A DNA stretch of 13,100 nucleotides from Candidatus Dadabacteria bacterium (lineage in GTDB: Bacteria; Desulfobacterota_D; UBA1144; Nemesobacterales; UBA2774): positions 1 through 13,100 of the forward strand of contig SMWY01000052.1 of the NCBI GenBank assembly GCA_004356555.1, written 5' to 3'. The notes under the pieces were generated by a model, which was not told the DNA's origin, did no database searches, and saw nothing but the letters and a program-made list of their open reading frames with translations. The stretch's first letter is position 1, and every line of letters begins with the position of its first letter. The position numbers and the translations under genes were made by a program. Below, piece by piece: positions 1-6,558 of this stretch.

Positions 1-83
1 CGGTCTATTTTACGGAACTAAATTAAATTCTTGATTTAACGATTCGATTTGTGAATGAAAAGATACTACACTGAGGTAATAAT

Positions 84-196
84 CAGTTCGTAACTCGTCC
101 TCTAGCCCACGCTCTTTCCCAGAGCACACTTACTGAGTTGCACCTAGGTAAAGGCATCCGGCTTCTCACTTGATCGAAGCCGTTCTCTCGGGGACG
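84..196 (-). ncRNA. Candidate structured RNA or riboswitch-like element (unidentified)
   Basis: This is a GC-rich island (60 G/C in 108 bases at 90-197, counted by hand) in strongly AT-rich non-coding DNA. It contains several inverted repeats: CGGCTTC 159-165 with GAAGCCG 176-182 (7 bp, 10-base loop), GCTCT 111-115 with AGAGC 121-125, and GTAACTC 90-96 with GAGTTGC 135-141. Read on the minus strand, GCGTCC (196-191) can pair with GGATGC (159-154) through a G-U pair, enclosing the 7-bp hairpin, and the 111-125 hairpin gains two G-U pairs, so the minus strand is mildly favoured. A further short hairpin (70-74 with 83-87) and a T-rich stretch follow in that direction. I tried tRNA, 5S, 6S, SRP, tmRNA, RNase P and common riboswitch signatures and none fitted. 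Strand and identity are uncertain. Confidence 0.25.
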
Positions 197-264
197 CATT
201 TAAATCAAATCTTCCCATCAAAGATATATATGGACTAATTATTATTCTATTTGGAAAAAAACAC

Positions 265-293
265 TTGACATATTAAGAACAATGCTTTATATT
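265..293 (+). promoter_or_regulatory. Sigma70-type promoter upstream of the trhO region
   Basis: A perfect -35 box TTGACA (265-270) is followed after exactly 17 bases by TATATT (288-293), one base off the TATAAT consensus. Transcription would begin near 300, about 167 bases before the trhO start. It could drive a separate small RNA, or a long leader for the trhO operon, or both. Confidence 0.6.
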
Positions 294-299
294 ATTTAT

Positions 300-390
300 G
301 AAACTTAAGTAACGCACTTAAAATCATCCTCCATCCTCCTTTAAGAAAGAGGAAGCAAATCTAACAAGAATTGCTTCCTCTTCTCTTTAT
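300..390 (+). ncRNA. Candidate C-rich small RNA or attenuated leader
   Basis: The stretch starts where the 265-293 promoter should fire and ends just after a 12-bp hairpin, giving a transcript of roughly 90 bases. It has no ORF beyond four codons. It carries two CCTCC blocks (328-332 and 335-339); the second reads CCTCCTTTA (335-343), the same string as the anti-Shine-Dalgarno tail of 16S rRNA, so it could pair with ribosome-binding sites of mRNAs. C-rich single-stranded seeds are a known feature of several regulatory RNA families, but this sequence matches none that I recognise. The alternative is a 5' leader of trhO in which the hairpin attenuates read-through. Confidence 0.35.
347..388 (+). 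terminator. Terminator-like hairpin
   Basis: AAGAGGAAGCAA (347-358) and TTGCTTCCTCTT (371-382) form a perfect 12-bp stem with a 12-base loop, followed by the pyrimidine-rich tail CTCTTTAT. The T-tract is interrupted, so termination may be partial. The GAGG of its left arm can instead pair with the CCTC at 335-338, giving a competing fold. Confidence 0.5.
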
Positions 391-447
391 ATAAGGCATT
401 TTTACCTCACATCAATGGAAAAAACACTAGATTGGATCACCATCAGT

Positions 448-453
448 TATAAT
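448..453 (+). promoter_or_regulatory. Possible second -10 box close to trhO
   Basis: This is a perfect TATAAT at 448-453, 13 bases before the trhO start codon. No good -35 lies at the right distance (TTGGAT at 432-437 is too near), and the resulting transcript would have a leader of only a few bases. In such AT-rich DNA this may be chance. Confidence 0.25.
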
Positions 454-466
454 TGACGGAATTATT

Positions 467-1390
467 ATGAACCAGATACATATAATTCTATTTTATAAGT
501 TTACTGAGATAGAAAATCCTGACGAATTTGTACAGCGGCATCTAAATTTCTGCATTAATGAAGGTTTGCTTGGGAAAATACTTGTGGCAAAGGAAGGTAT
601 TAACGGCTCACTATCGGGATCTCAAGAGCAAATCAATAAATATAAAGACTACTTAACAAGCCAAAACCAATTCTCAGATATTAATTTCAAAGAAGAGATC
701 GGGACATTTAGTCCCTTTAAAAAGATGATCGTCCGTCAAAAAAAAGAGATTATTCGGATGGATCAAGATCTCGACTTAAAGAAAACAGGTAAATATATAT
801 CTCCTCAGGAGTTAATGGAACTCTATGAAAGCGACGCAGAGTTTATAGTGCTCGACACCAGAAACAATTATGAATCAGAAGTTGGCAAGTTTAAGAACGC
901 TCTAACACCTGATATTGAGACATTCCGCGAATTTCCTGAAGCACTTAAATCTCTTGAAGATAAAAAGGACAAAAAAATTATCACCTACTGCACTGGTGGA
1001 ATAAGGTGTGAAAAGGCTACTTCTTACATGGTAAAGGAAGGTTTTACCGATGTCCATCAGCTAAAAGACGGAATTATCAATTTTTGCCAGCAATACCCCA
1101 ATACACTTTGGGAGGGAAAATGCTTTGTCTTTGACCAGAGGCTCCTTTCCCTTATCGACCCGGATTCGGAACCAATAACACATTGTATTCACTGTAACCA
1201 AAGTTGTGACCGCTATCAGAACTGCAAGAACCCAACTTGCGATGACTTCATAATTTTATGTGAGATGTGCAGCGAAGACTTTAACGGCTGCTGCTCTCAG
1301 AAATGTGTAGAAGAATACAAATCCCATACAATCCGTAAATCAAGAGAAAGACAGGGGTATAAAAGCAAAGAAAAGGCACAAGGAGAATAA
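467..1390 (+). CDS. trhO: tRNA uridine(34) hydroxylase, rhodanese-like (TrhO/YceA family)
   Basis: A 307-residue protein of the UPF0176/YceA family, now known as TrhO, which uses O2 to hydroxylate U34 in the anticodon of a set of tRNAs (5-hydroxyuridine, precursor of cmo5U/mo5U). It is cytosolic. Residues 1-95 form the N-terminal acylphosphatase-like domain with the family string AKEGINGSLSG. Residues about 112-216 are a rhodanese domain with LDTRNNYE and the active-site loop C175-TGGIR-C181; C175 is the conserved catalytic cysteine. The C-terminal part holds ten cysteines between 240 and 280 (C240, C243, C247, C253, C258, C265, C268, C275, C276, C280), typical of the family and probably metal-binding. 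The ribosome-binding site is weak (CGGA, 6-base spacing). The long leader contains a promoter and hairpin. One base separates its stop from the next gene, so the two are almost surely cotranscribed. Confidence 0.93.
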   Translation: MNQIHIILFYKFTEIENPDEFVQRHLNFCINEGLLGKILVAKEGINGSLSGSQEQINKYKDYLTSQNQFSDINFKEEIGTFSPFKKMIVRQKKEIIRMDQDLDLKKTGKYISPQELMELYESDAEFIVLDTRNNYESEVGKFKNALTPDIETFREFPEALKSLEDKKDKKIITYCTGGIRCEKATSYMVKEGFTDVHQLKDGIINFCQQYPNTLWEGKCFVFDQRLLSLIDPDSEPITHCIHCNQSCDRYQNCKNPTCDDFIILCEMCSEDFNGCCSQKCVEEYKSHTIRKSRERQGYKSKEKAQGE

Positions 1391-1391
1391 G

Positions 1392-1799
1392 ATGAGGACC
1401 TTAGTAATTATTGCAATTTTAAGCATTTCAGCCAATTTTGCGTTTGCAGAATACACCGATTTTATGCAGGCATTCAACAAGCACCAGCTTGTAATAAAAG
1501 GTATGATGGACCTAAACTTTGAGGTCAAGATGAATGCCGAAGTTGGAGACGCCATTGGCAAACGCCTCCAAGAAGCCCAAAAGCCGCTCGATGCAGGGGA
1601 GTATAACAAAGCCTGTGAGATGTATGACTCAATAATAGCGGATTACGGATTTGATACTTCATTTGGCCCAGAAAGCGCCCCCGCTAAGGAAACTGAACCA
1701 GAAAACGCAGATAGCACTGAAGCAGGGGTGGAAGCAAGTACCACATCTTCATCCGGGGCAGCTTCATCTGAAGCCACCTCTCAACCGGCAAAGGAATAA
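1392..1799 (+). CDS. Small secreted/periplasmic protein of unknown function
   Basis: A 135-residue protein. It opens with a clear Sec signal peptide: a basic residue at position 2, a hydrophobic core to about residue 13, and an A-F-A cleavage site after residue 19, leaving a mature protein starting EYTDF. Residues 20-90 look like a short helical domain (LQEAQKPLDAGEYNKACEMY) resembling a single helical hairpin of TPR type, though I see no full repeat. Residues 91-135 are low-complexity, rich in S, T, A and E, and likely disordered. The start is firm: AGGAG (1381-1385) lies 6 bases upstream, inside the end of trhO, so translation is probably coupled to it. I do not recognise the family. Its link to tRNA modification is unclear and may be only operonic. 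Confidence 0.75.
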   Translation: MRTLVIIAILSISANFAFAEYTDFMQAFNKHQLVIKGMMDLNFEVKMNAEVGDAIGKRLQEAQKPLDAGEYNKACEMYDSIIADYGFDTSFGPESAPAKETEPENADSTEAGVEASTTSSSGAASSEATSQPAKE

Positions 1800-1905
1800 G
1801 GCTTTATTAAGAAGCTTCTAGTTTTATAGGATTGAATGAATAAGCTGTAAATAAATAAGATTTGTAAACTGTTCACGAATATTTGTTCTGGAGGGTTAAA
1901 CCAAT

Positions 1906-2001
1906 TTAATCCTGATCATCTTCTTTTCTTGCACGTATTATAATGGCTATGACAAAACCAGAAAGAACAAGTGCATAAATTACGGGTCCTAGAATTTCCA
2001 T
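1906..2001 (-). CDS. Candidate 31-residue single-pass membrane small protein
   Basis: An ATG at 2001 reads 31 codons to TAA at 1906-1908. The product begins MEILGPVIYA, continues as an unbroken hydrophobic helix to about residue 22, and ends in a charged tail RARKEDDQD. That is a typical N-out/C-in micro-membrane-protein layout (hydrophobic helix, then positive, then acidic). It resembles accessory subunits of membrane complexes in form only; I cannot assign it to a family. It lies downstream of the fusion gene on the same strand, beyond a strong hairpin. Against it: no convincing Shine-Dalgarno sequence (a GGGGG block sits 15 bases upstream) and no recognised promoter. The flanking 1800-1905 and 2002-2040 show nothing else I can support. 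Confidence 0.4.
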   Translation of the reverse strand: MEILGPVIYALVLSGFVIAIIIRARKEDDQD

Positions 2002-2041
2002 TACTTGAAATCATTACCCCCAATAAGTTTATATAGATATT

Positions 2042-2095
2042 ATGCTTTGTCGGAGATCATATGTCTATAGTCTCCGGCAATGCATTAGCATTTTT
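2042..2095. terminator. Long hairpin terminator between convergent transcripts
   Basis: TTGTCGGAGA (2047-2056) pairs with TCTCCGGCAA (2071-2080) around a 14-base loop, one pair being G-U. After a T-T mismatch, ATGC (2042-2045) pairs with GCAT (2082-2085), giving about 14 pairs. A run of five T (2091-2095) follows on the plus strand, so it terminates best rightward, for the trhO operon. Its position 27 bases after the stop of the minus-strand fusion gene suggests it also serves that gene, with only an AT-rich tail in that direction. Confidence 0.55.
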
Positions 2096-2111
2096 AAAGT
2101 ACCTATTTTTT

Positions 2112-5100
2112 CTATTTAGTAACTTTTTTTGCTGATGATTTTTTTTGAATGAATTTCTTCAGCTCTTTCTGATCGGGTTTTAAGAGCTCAGCTACACGAA
2201 CCGGATTCACCTCTGCAACAATTATATCTCCCACTTCCATATGTACATTCCCGAAGATACCATGTCTCTGCATTCCTTTGGTCTGAAGCTGATTGTCATC
2301 CGTCGGGTTCACATAGTGAATAGCAATTCCTTTATACCTATGTATCAAGAAAAGGGATAGTAGTGCATTTAAACGTTTCTGACGGTATTCCGTATTGAAT
2401 GTGTTCTGATCCCTAACAAAGAGTAAGGTTTTTCCCATACGGTCATGTATGGTTGAGAAAATAACATCTGCTATTTTATCATTTCCATCATTAAATACCG
2501 CAAGCTCAAGTAGTTCTGAACCTGCTGTATGCGGTCTTAACTGTACACGGAAGTTGCCTGCAAAATTATAATGATCACTCCAGATTTCAAGCCACTGTTC
2601 CAGGAGTTTTGGTGGGACCTCTGTTTCAACAAGATGCTGTACCTGAGTAGACCCTTTACCCATAGCCTTTGTAGTTGCTGTACGGCCTGAAGACGCTGAC
2701 AATGCTCCGTCCAATCTAGGACCTCCTACAAGTGACTGAGGTGTTTTATAAGGAGAATCAACAAGTCTGAATTTTCTTTGCAATCTGGCAAGAGCCAACA
2801 TACCATCCTGTTTTAGAGCCATAGAAAACTCTTCTGCTGCCAATCCGTCTATCTGGTGTCCGCCGTATGTAATAAAGTCGAAAACAAATCCGAGCCTTCC
2901 GATCTCTTTTGGGAATACCCGCATTTCATCTTCAGTCATACCTGTTGTATCCCAGTTAAAAGAAGGGGAAAGATTATAAGCAAGCATTTTATCTGGATAA
3001 ACCGCGTGAATTGCTTCTGCGAATTCGCGGGCTTCTTCTAAGTCTGCCGACTTAGTTTCCATCCAAATCAAGTCAGCATAAGATGCTACAGCCATAGATT
3101 TTGCTATAGCGTACTCGATGCCGCCCTTAACCTGGTAATACCCCTCGGGTGTTCTGGACAGCTCACAATCCCATGATGCCTCAATCCCCATTGATCTGGC
3201 CTCTTCTCTTGCATGATGGAAAGAAACCTGCTTTGCGAAATCAAGCCATTCTTCAATGGTCATATCAAGGTCTCTGCCCTCTTCAATTTGAAACTCCATT
3301 TTTTCTGCCACAGCCTGAGCAAATGTCATAAGCTCAGACTCAACTTCCCAAGTTTCAACAAATTTGGTAGCTGCATTATCTAGCGGTTTAGTAATGCTTC
3401 TTTCCTTACCATCCTTAAGCGCCTGTATGCTTTCATCAATAATAAGTGTTAGACCTACCTGATCAAACCATTCATAGGCCTGCTCATATTCGTCATCTGA
3501 AATATGATAGAGCATATGGCCGTTAACATCTGTAATACCTTTATCATAAAATCTTTTTAATATAGCAAGGTAGCAATTCTTATATCCCGGAACATCCGTA
3601 TTCGTCGCTCCGAGAATGAATGGATGGTCACGTTCATCTCCCCTCCCGTCTAAGAGATTAGCAGCTTCCGCATCAGTTCTTGCAACAATAATTCCTGGGA
3701 CCTTCATTACATCCAGCTGAAACCTTGCGGCGTTAAGTCTCTTAATTTGCTCATCTATCGGAACAAGTACTTTACCCCCCTGATGCCCGCATTTCTTTGT
3801 ACCGGGCTTTTGGTCTTCAATGTGATAGCCGGTAACGCCAACTTCAACAAATCTGCGAATTAGATTCCTTATGTGTGCATCTCCGCCGTGTCCCGTGTCT
3901 GCATCAGCAATGATGAATGGCCTGAAATCGTATCTTGGAGTAGCCCTTCTTTCCTTTTCAGACATTCTGGATCTGAAAAATTTCTGATTTCTATCCGCTG
4001 TGAGAAGTGCCCTGACTAATGTAGCCGCTTCATCCGGCACCTGGCTGAGCGGGTAGCTTGCAAGATCTGGTCCCGGGTCCTCATCTTTAGACCCTTTAGC
4101 CGAAGTTGCCCAACCACCTAGATAAATACCCTCAATACCATTGCGTTTCATTGCAACAATCTGGCTTGGTGAATAGGGTCCGAAACTTGTAATCTGTTCA
4201 CCTTTTGCAAAAAGTTCTCTTAACCTTGCATAGAATTCCGCTGAATATATTCTTGCGATTGGATAATCATTTTCAAGAGTGCCCCGCTGTTGTACTACTT
4301 GACGCGCAGAATAAAGACGTCTAATCCCTTTAAAACGCGGGCTCACAAAATATTCCTTAGTTTCGTGAATCTCTCTTTCAAAATCATCCATTTCGTCTTC
4401 TAAGGATGTATCAATTTCCTCTTCCGGAATGAAATCCAGATTTTCTGTAATTCTTGTGCCATCTTTTCTAAATGAATCCAGATATTGTTTTATCCTCTTC
4501 TTTGCTAAAGTTAGATCGTGGTTATTAAGGTTAATGTTAAGCAGATCTATGTACCACGGAACCTTTACTTCATCTAATACATAAGCTTTTACAATTTCTT
4601 TCGCAATAGGCAAAGTAGTCAGTTTTGAATCATCATGTACATCTTTATCCTTGGCTTTAAGTAGTTTGTCATACTCTTCTTCAAGAAGTCTTTCGAAAAG
4701 CTCAAATGTGAAAGGATCTCCTACTTTTACCTTAGTTTCCTTATCCTCTTCATTAAGTTTCCCACCTTTGTGCAGCCATTCCCAGAGAATGCTTAAACGA
4801 ATCTCGCCAGTCGCAGCGTCTTCCATAAGATATAAAATATCGTCATTTCCGAAAAAGTCCGCAGGCTTAAGCGCAGCCGCCTGAAATCCCTGACCAAATG
4901 CGTTCCCGTATTGCACTGCTACGCTGATAAGATTACGCGCCCCTCTTATTGACCTAGGTGCAGGCTCCAAGAGTGTAAGTCCCTCCGCATCTTCATCGGT
5001 ATAGGTGAGAGCTGGAAACTCTCTGCCCAGCTGATTATCATCGCCCACTTTCTCCCAAACAGGTCTGATAATATGAACCATCTTCCAGTGAGCAACCCAT

Positions 5101-6353
5101 TTTCCGCTGGCGCCTTCTTTCTGCTCTCTTACGGCTCCGGCAAGTGCCTTTTCCATACTGCTTTTAACACCTTCTTTTGAGCCAACAGGAATATTAGGTT
5201 CCATACCGCCCTGCCAAAGTGCAAACTTGCCGTTCATATCCGGTGTGTTCACTGCTCTGCGCACGCGGTCTTCATAATTTCTCATGTAAGCGTAAGTCAT
5301 TGTAATAGGTTCTATATTAGGATTTATAAAATATTTATCCCAGGCCATTGCATCGGAGACACTATTAATGTAGTCCCATCTTCCAGTGTTGAATCCGACA
5401 AAGTGTCTTCCCAATGCAGCGCGGATTTCCATTAACTGAAATGCTTCTTCCAGCTGTTCAATAAGAACATAAACTTTGATAGACCCTATGGGAATATTGA
5501 TATGCTCCTCTAAAGCGCTAATCAATTCATTCCAGAAAGCTGCTTCTTCTGCTGTCTGAATTTTAGGGAGATAAAGTACAATTGAAGCCTCTCTTTTCTG
5601 AAGTTCTTGATAATTGTTAACAACATATAGAACTATATCTACAATGGATGCCGAAAGAGCAAGACCGTTTTCATCACGTTTATGTCTGTCATCGAGATGA
5701 AGGCCTCTAGCTCGAAATATTATAGTGGTAAAATCGAGCTGTTTTTTCCAGTCTTTGATTATTTCATGTCCAAAAAATTCTTTACCCCATTTATTCATCA
5801 CTCCCGCTATCTTTTCAGCCACTTCCATAAATAACGGGTCTCTTTTAATCGCAAGCTTTAAATTTCTTTGGTTATCAAGCGACATTGAACTGATCTGCCC
5901 TAAAGCATCCTCTCCATCAAACATCCAGCCATCAGCCCCTGAGAGTAAAGCGTATGCAACGTTCCGTATGCTGTTTTCGATAGAAGAGTTTGGCTTTGCC
6001 GCAGGCCCTGTACCCTGTATCCACTGCCTCTGCAAATCATGAGGTATTTCAGAGCCTATAAACTTACCGTCCCTAGCATCCTGTACCTTAATATTAGTGC
6101 GTGGTATAAAATCGTGCGAATCAAGGAACCTTATTCTTTCTTTATTACGAAACCTCTGAGCCCTTCTAGCATATCTTTTTTCCATGAGCATCTTTTGATC
6201 CTTATTGAAAACAGATAGTGCTTTCAATGCATCTATAACTTCAGGTGTATAGATATCAGAATATTCGTTCTCCAGATCGTCTCTGATCTGCAACCCTCTA
6301 TTTCCTGAAACCACTCTTAATGATTCTTTCGACAAATTTCGAATGGTACTCAT
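2112..6353 (-). CDS. Bifunctional glyoxylate-shunt enzyme: malate synthase fused to ICL2-type isocitrate lyase
   Basis: One 1413-residue cytosolic polypeptide carries both enzymes specific to the glyoxylate shunt: isocitrate to succinate plus glyoxylate, then glyoxylate plus acetyl-CoA to malate. Residues 1 to about 610 are malate synthase: R216 in RARGLHL (glyoxylate-binding Arg), E299 in VLIE and D327 in GRWDYINS (Mg2+ ligands, at the 28-residue spacing seen in E. coli AceB), and D512 in LMEDAATGEI (catalytic base). A charged linker spans about 610-660. Residues about 660-1240 are isocitrate lyase with ADADTGHGG (816-824) and the catalytic signature KKCGH (853-857, C855), then WDCELSRTPEGYY and YNLSPSFNW. 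Residues about 1240-1413 match the extra C-terminal domain of mycobacterial ICL2. Malate synthase alone is usually about 530 residues and ICL2 about 760, so both halves look complete. AAGGAGA and GGAG lie just upstream of the ATG, and a promoter lies at 6416-6443. All listed active-site residues are present. Confidence 0.95.
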   Translation of the reverse strand: MSTIRNLSKESLRVVSGNRGLQIRDDLENEYSDIYTPEVIDALKALSVFNKDQKMLMEKRYARRAQRFRNKERIRFLDSHDFIPRTNIKVQDARDGKFIGSEIPHDLQRQWIQGTGPAAKPNSSIENSIRNVAYALLSGADGWMFDGEDALGQISSMSLDNQRNLKLAIKRDPLFMEVAEKIAGVMNKWGKEFFGHEIIKDWKKQLDFTTIIFRARGLHLDDRHKRDENGLALSASIVDIVLYVVNNYQELQKREASIVLYLPKIQTAEEAAFWNELISALEEHINIPIGSIKVYVLIEQLEEAFQLMEIRAALGRHFVGFNTGRWDYINSVSDAMAWDKYFINPNIEPITMTYAYMRNYEDRVRRAVNTPDMNGKFALWQGGMEPNIPVGSKEGVKSSMEKALAGAVREQKEGASGKWVAHWKMVHIIRPVWEKVGDDNQLGREFPALTYTDEDAEGLTLLEPAPRSIRGARNLISVAVQYGNAFGQGFQAAALKPADFFGNDDILYLMEDAATGEIRLSILWEWLHKGGKLNEEDKETKVKVGDPFTFELFERLLEEEYDKLLKAKDKDVHDDSKLTTLPIAKEIVKAYVLDEVKVPWYIDLLNINLNNHDLTLAKKRIKQYLDSFRKDGTRITENLDFIPEEEIDTSLEDEMDDFEREIHETKEYFVSPRFKGIRRLYSARQVVQQRGTLENDYPIARIYSAEFYARLRELFAKGEQITSFGPYSPSQIVAMKRNGIEGIYLGGWATSAKGSKDEDPGPDLASYPLSQVPDEAATLVRALLTADRNQKFFRSRMSEKERRATPRYDFRPFIIADADTGHGGDAHIRNLIRRFVEVGVTGYHIEDQKPGTKKCGHQGGKVLVPIDEQIKRLNAARFQLDVMKVPGIIVARTDAEAANLLDGRGDERDHPFILGATNTDVPGYKNCYLAILKRFYDKGITDVNGHMLYHISDDEYEQAYEWFDQVGLTLIIDESIQALKDGKERSITKPLDNAATKFVETWEVESELMTFAQAVAEKMEFQIEEGRDLDMTIEEWLDFAKQVSFHHAREEARSMGIEASWDCELSRTPEGYYQVKGGIEYAIAKSMAVASYADLIWMETKSADLEEAREFAEAIHAVYPDKMLAYNLSPSFNWDTTGMTEDEMRVFPKEIGRLGFVFDFITYGGHQIDGLAAEEFSMALKQDGMLALARLQRKFRLVDSPYKTPQSLVGGPRLDGALSASSGRTATTKAMGKGSTQVQHLVETEVPPKLLEQWLEIWSDHYNFAGNFRVQLRPHTAGSELLELAVFNDGNDKIADVIFSTIHDRMGKTLLFVRDQNTFNTEYRQKRLNALLSLFLIHRYKGIAIHYVNPTDDNQLQTKGMQRHGIFGNVHMEVGDIIVAEVNPVRVAELLKPDQKELKKFIQKKSSAKKVTK

Positions 6354-6415
6354 ATTCTCCGGTCTCCTTGCTTGGCTTTTATTACTTCATAAAGCTTCAA
6401 AAAAATAGGTTTATC

Positions 6416-6443
6416 ATTATAATATAAGAACCAGTTAAATCAA
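6416..6443 (-). promoter_or_regulatory. Promoter for the malate synthase-isocitrate lyase gene
   Basis: On the minus strand TTGATT (6443-6438) is followed after 16 bases by a perfect TATAAT (6421-6416). Transcription would start near 6409, leaving a leader of about 55 bases that contains the AAGGAG ribosome-binding site at 6369-6364. Confidence 0.55.
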
Positions 6444-6526
6444 ATTTGAGTTTGTCCACACTTCAGAATAAATATATTCTTTAATATTGACAGTGAGTTA
6501 GAATCTCTTTAGAACAAAATAATCTG

Positions 6527-6541
6527 TTGTGCACTGCACAA
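6527..6541. promoter_or_regulatory. Inverted-repeat operator candidate
   Basis: TTGTGC-ACT-GCACAA is a perfect 6-bp inverted repeat with a 3-base centre, the usual form of a site for a dimeric repressor or activator. It lies 174 bases upstream of the fusion gene's start and 198 bases upstream of the efflux operon's start. It also sits about where a -35 box would be for the TATAAT at 6553-6558. Which gene it controls, and the regulator, are unknown; no regulator gene is in the window. Confidence 0.5.
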
Positions 6542-6552
6542 TTAAAATCTTG

Positions 6553-6558
6553 TATAAT
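6553..6558 (+). promoter_or_regulatory. Possible -10 box for the efflux operon
   Basis: A perfect TATAAT lies just right of the 6527-6541 palindrome, which would overlap its -35 region. No consensus -35 sits at 16-18 bases, as expected only for an activator-dependent promoter. The start codon is about 180 bases downstream. A weaker alternative -10 (TATAGT, 6672-6677) lies nearer the gene. The remainder of 6572-6720 shows nothing else I can support. Confidence 0.3.

Noticed and set aside
154..185. Minus-strand TTCGATC resembling a tRNA T-loop, and GGATGCCTT resembling the 23S rRNA 5' region
   Set aside because: The bases flanking TTCGATC cannot form the 5-bp T-stem and no acceptor stem is found; the 23S match stops after nine bases.
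84..200. Minus-strand resemblance to 5S rRNA (a string like AACTCAGTAAGTG and a terminal GAACTG)
   Set aside because: The 5' and 3' ends at the expected 115-120-base spacing do not pair, helix I is missing and no rRNA genes are nearby.
1340..1609. Open frame of 89 codons on the minus strand across trhO and the secreted-protein gene
   Set aside because: It is antisense to two well-supported genes, has no family resemblance and lacks a ribosome-binding site.
1810..1819. AGAAGCTTCT palindrome as a terminator for the trhO operon
   Set aside because: With no room for a loop the stem is only three pairs; the hairpin at 2042-2085 is far better.
4651..4884. Plus-strand open frames antisense to the fusion gene (also 2856-3041, 3149-3331 and 5725-6042)
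   Set aside because: They are Ser/Leu-rich translations typical of the reverse strand of a long gene; none has a recognisable domain.
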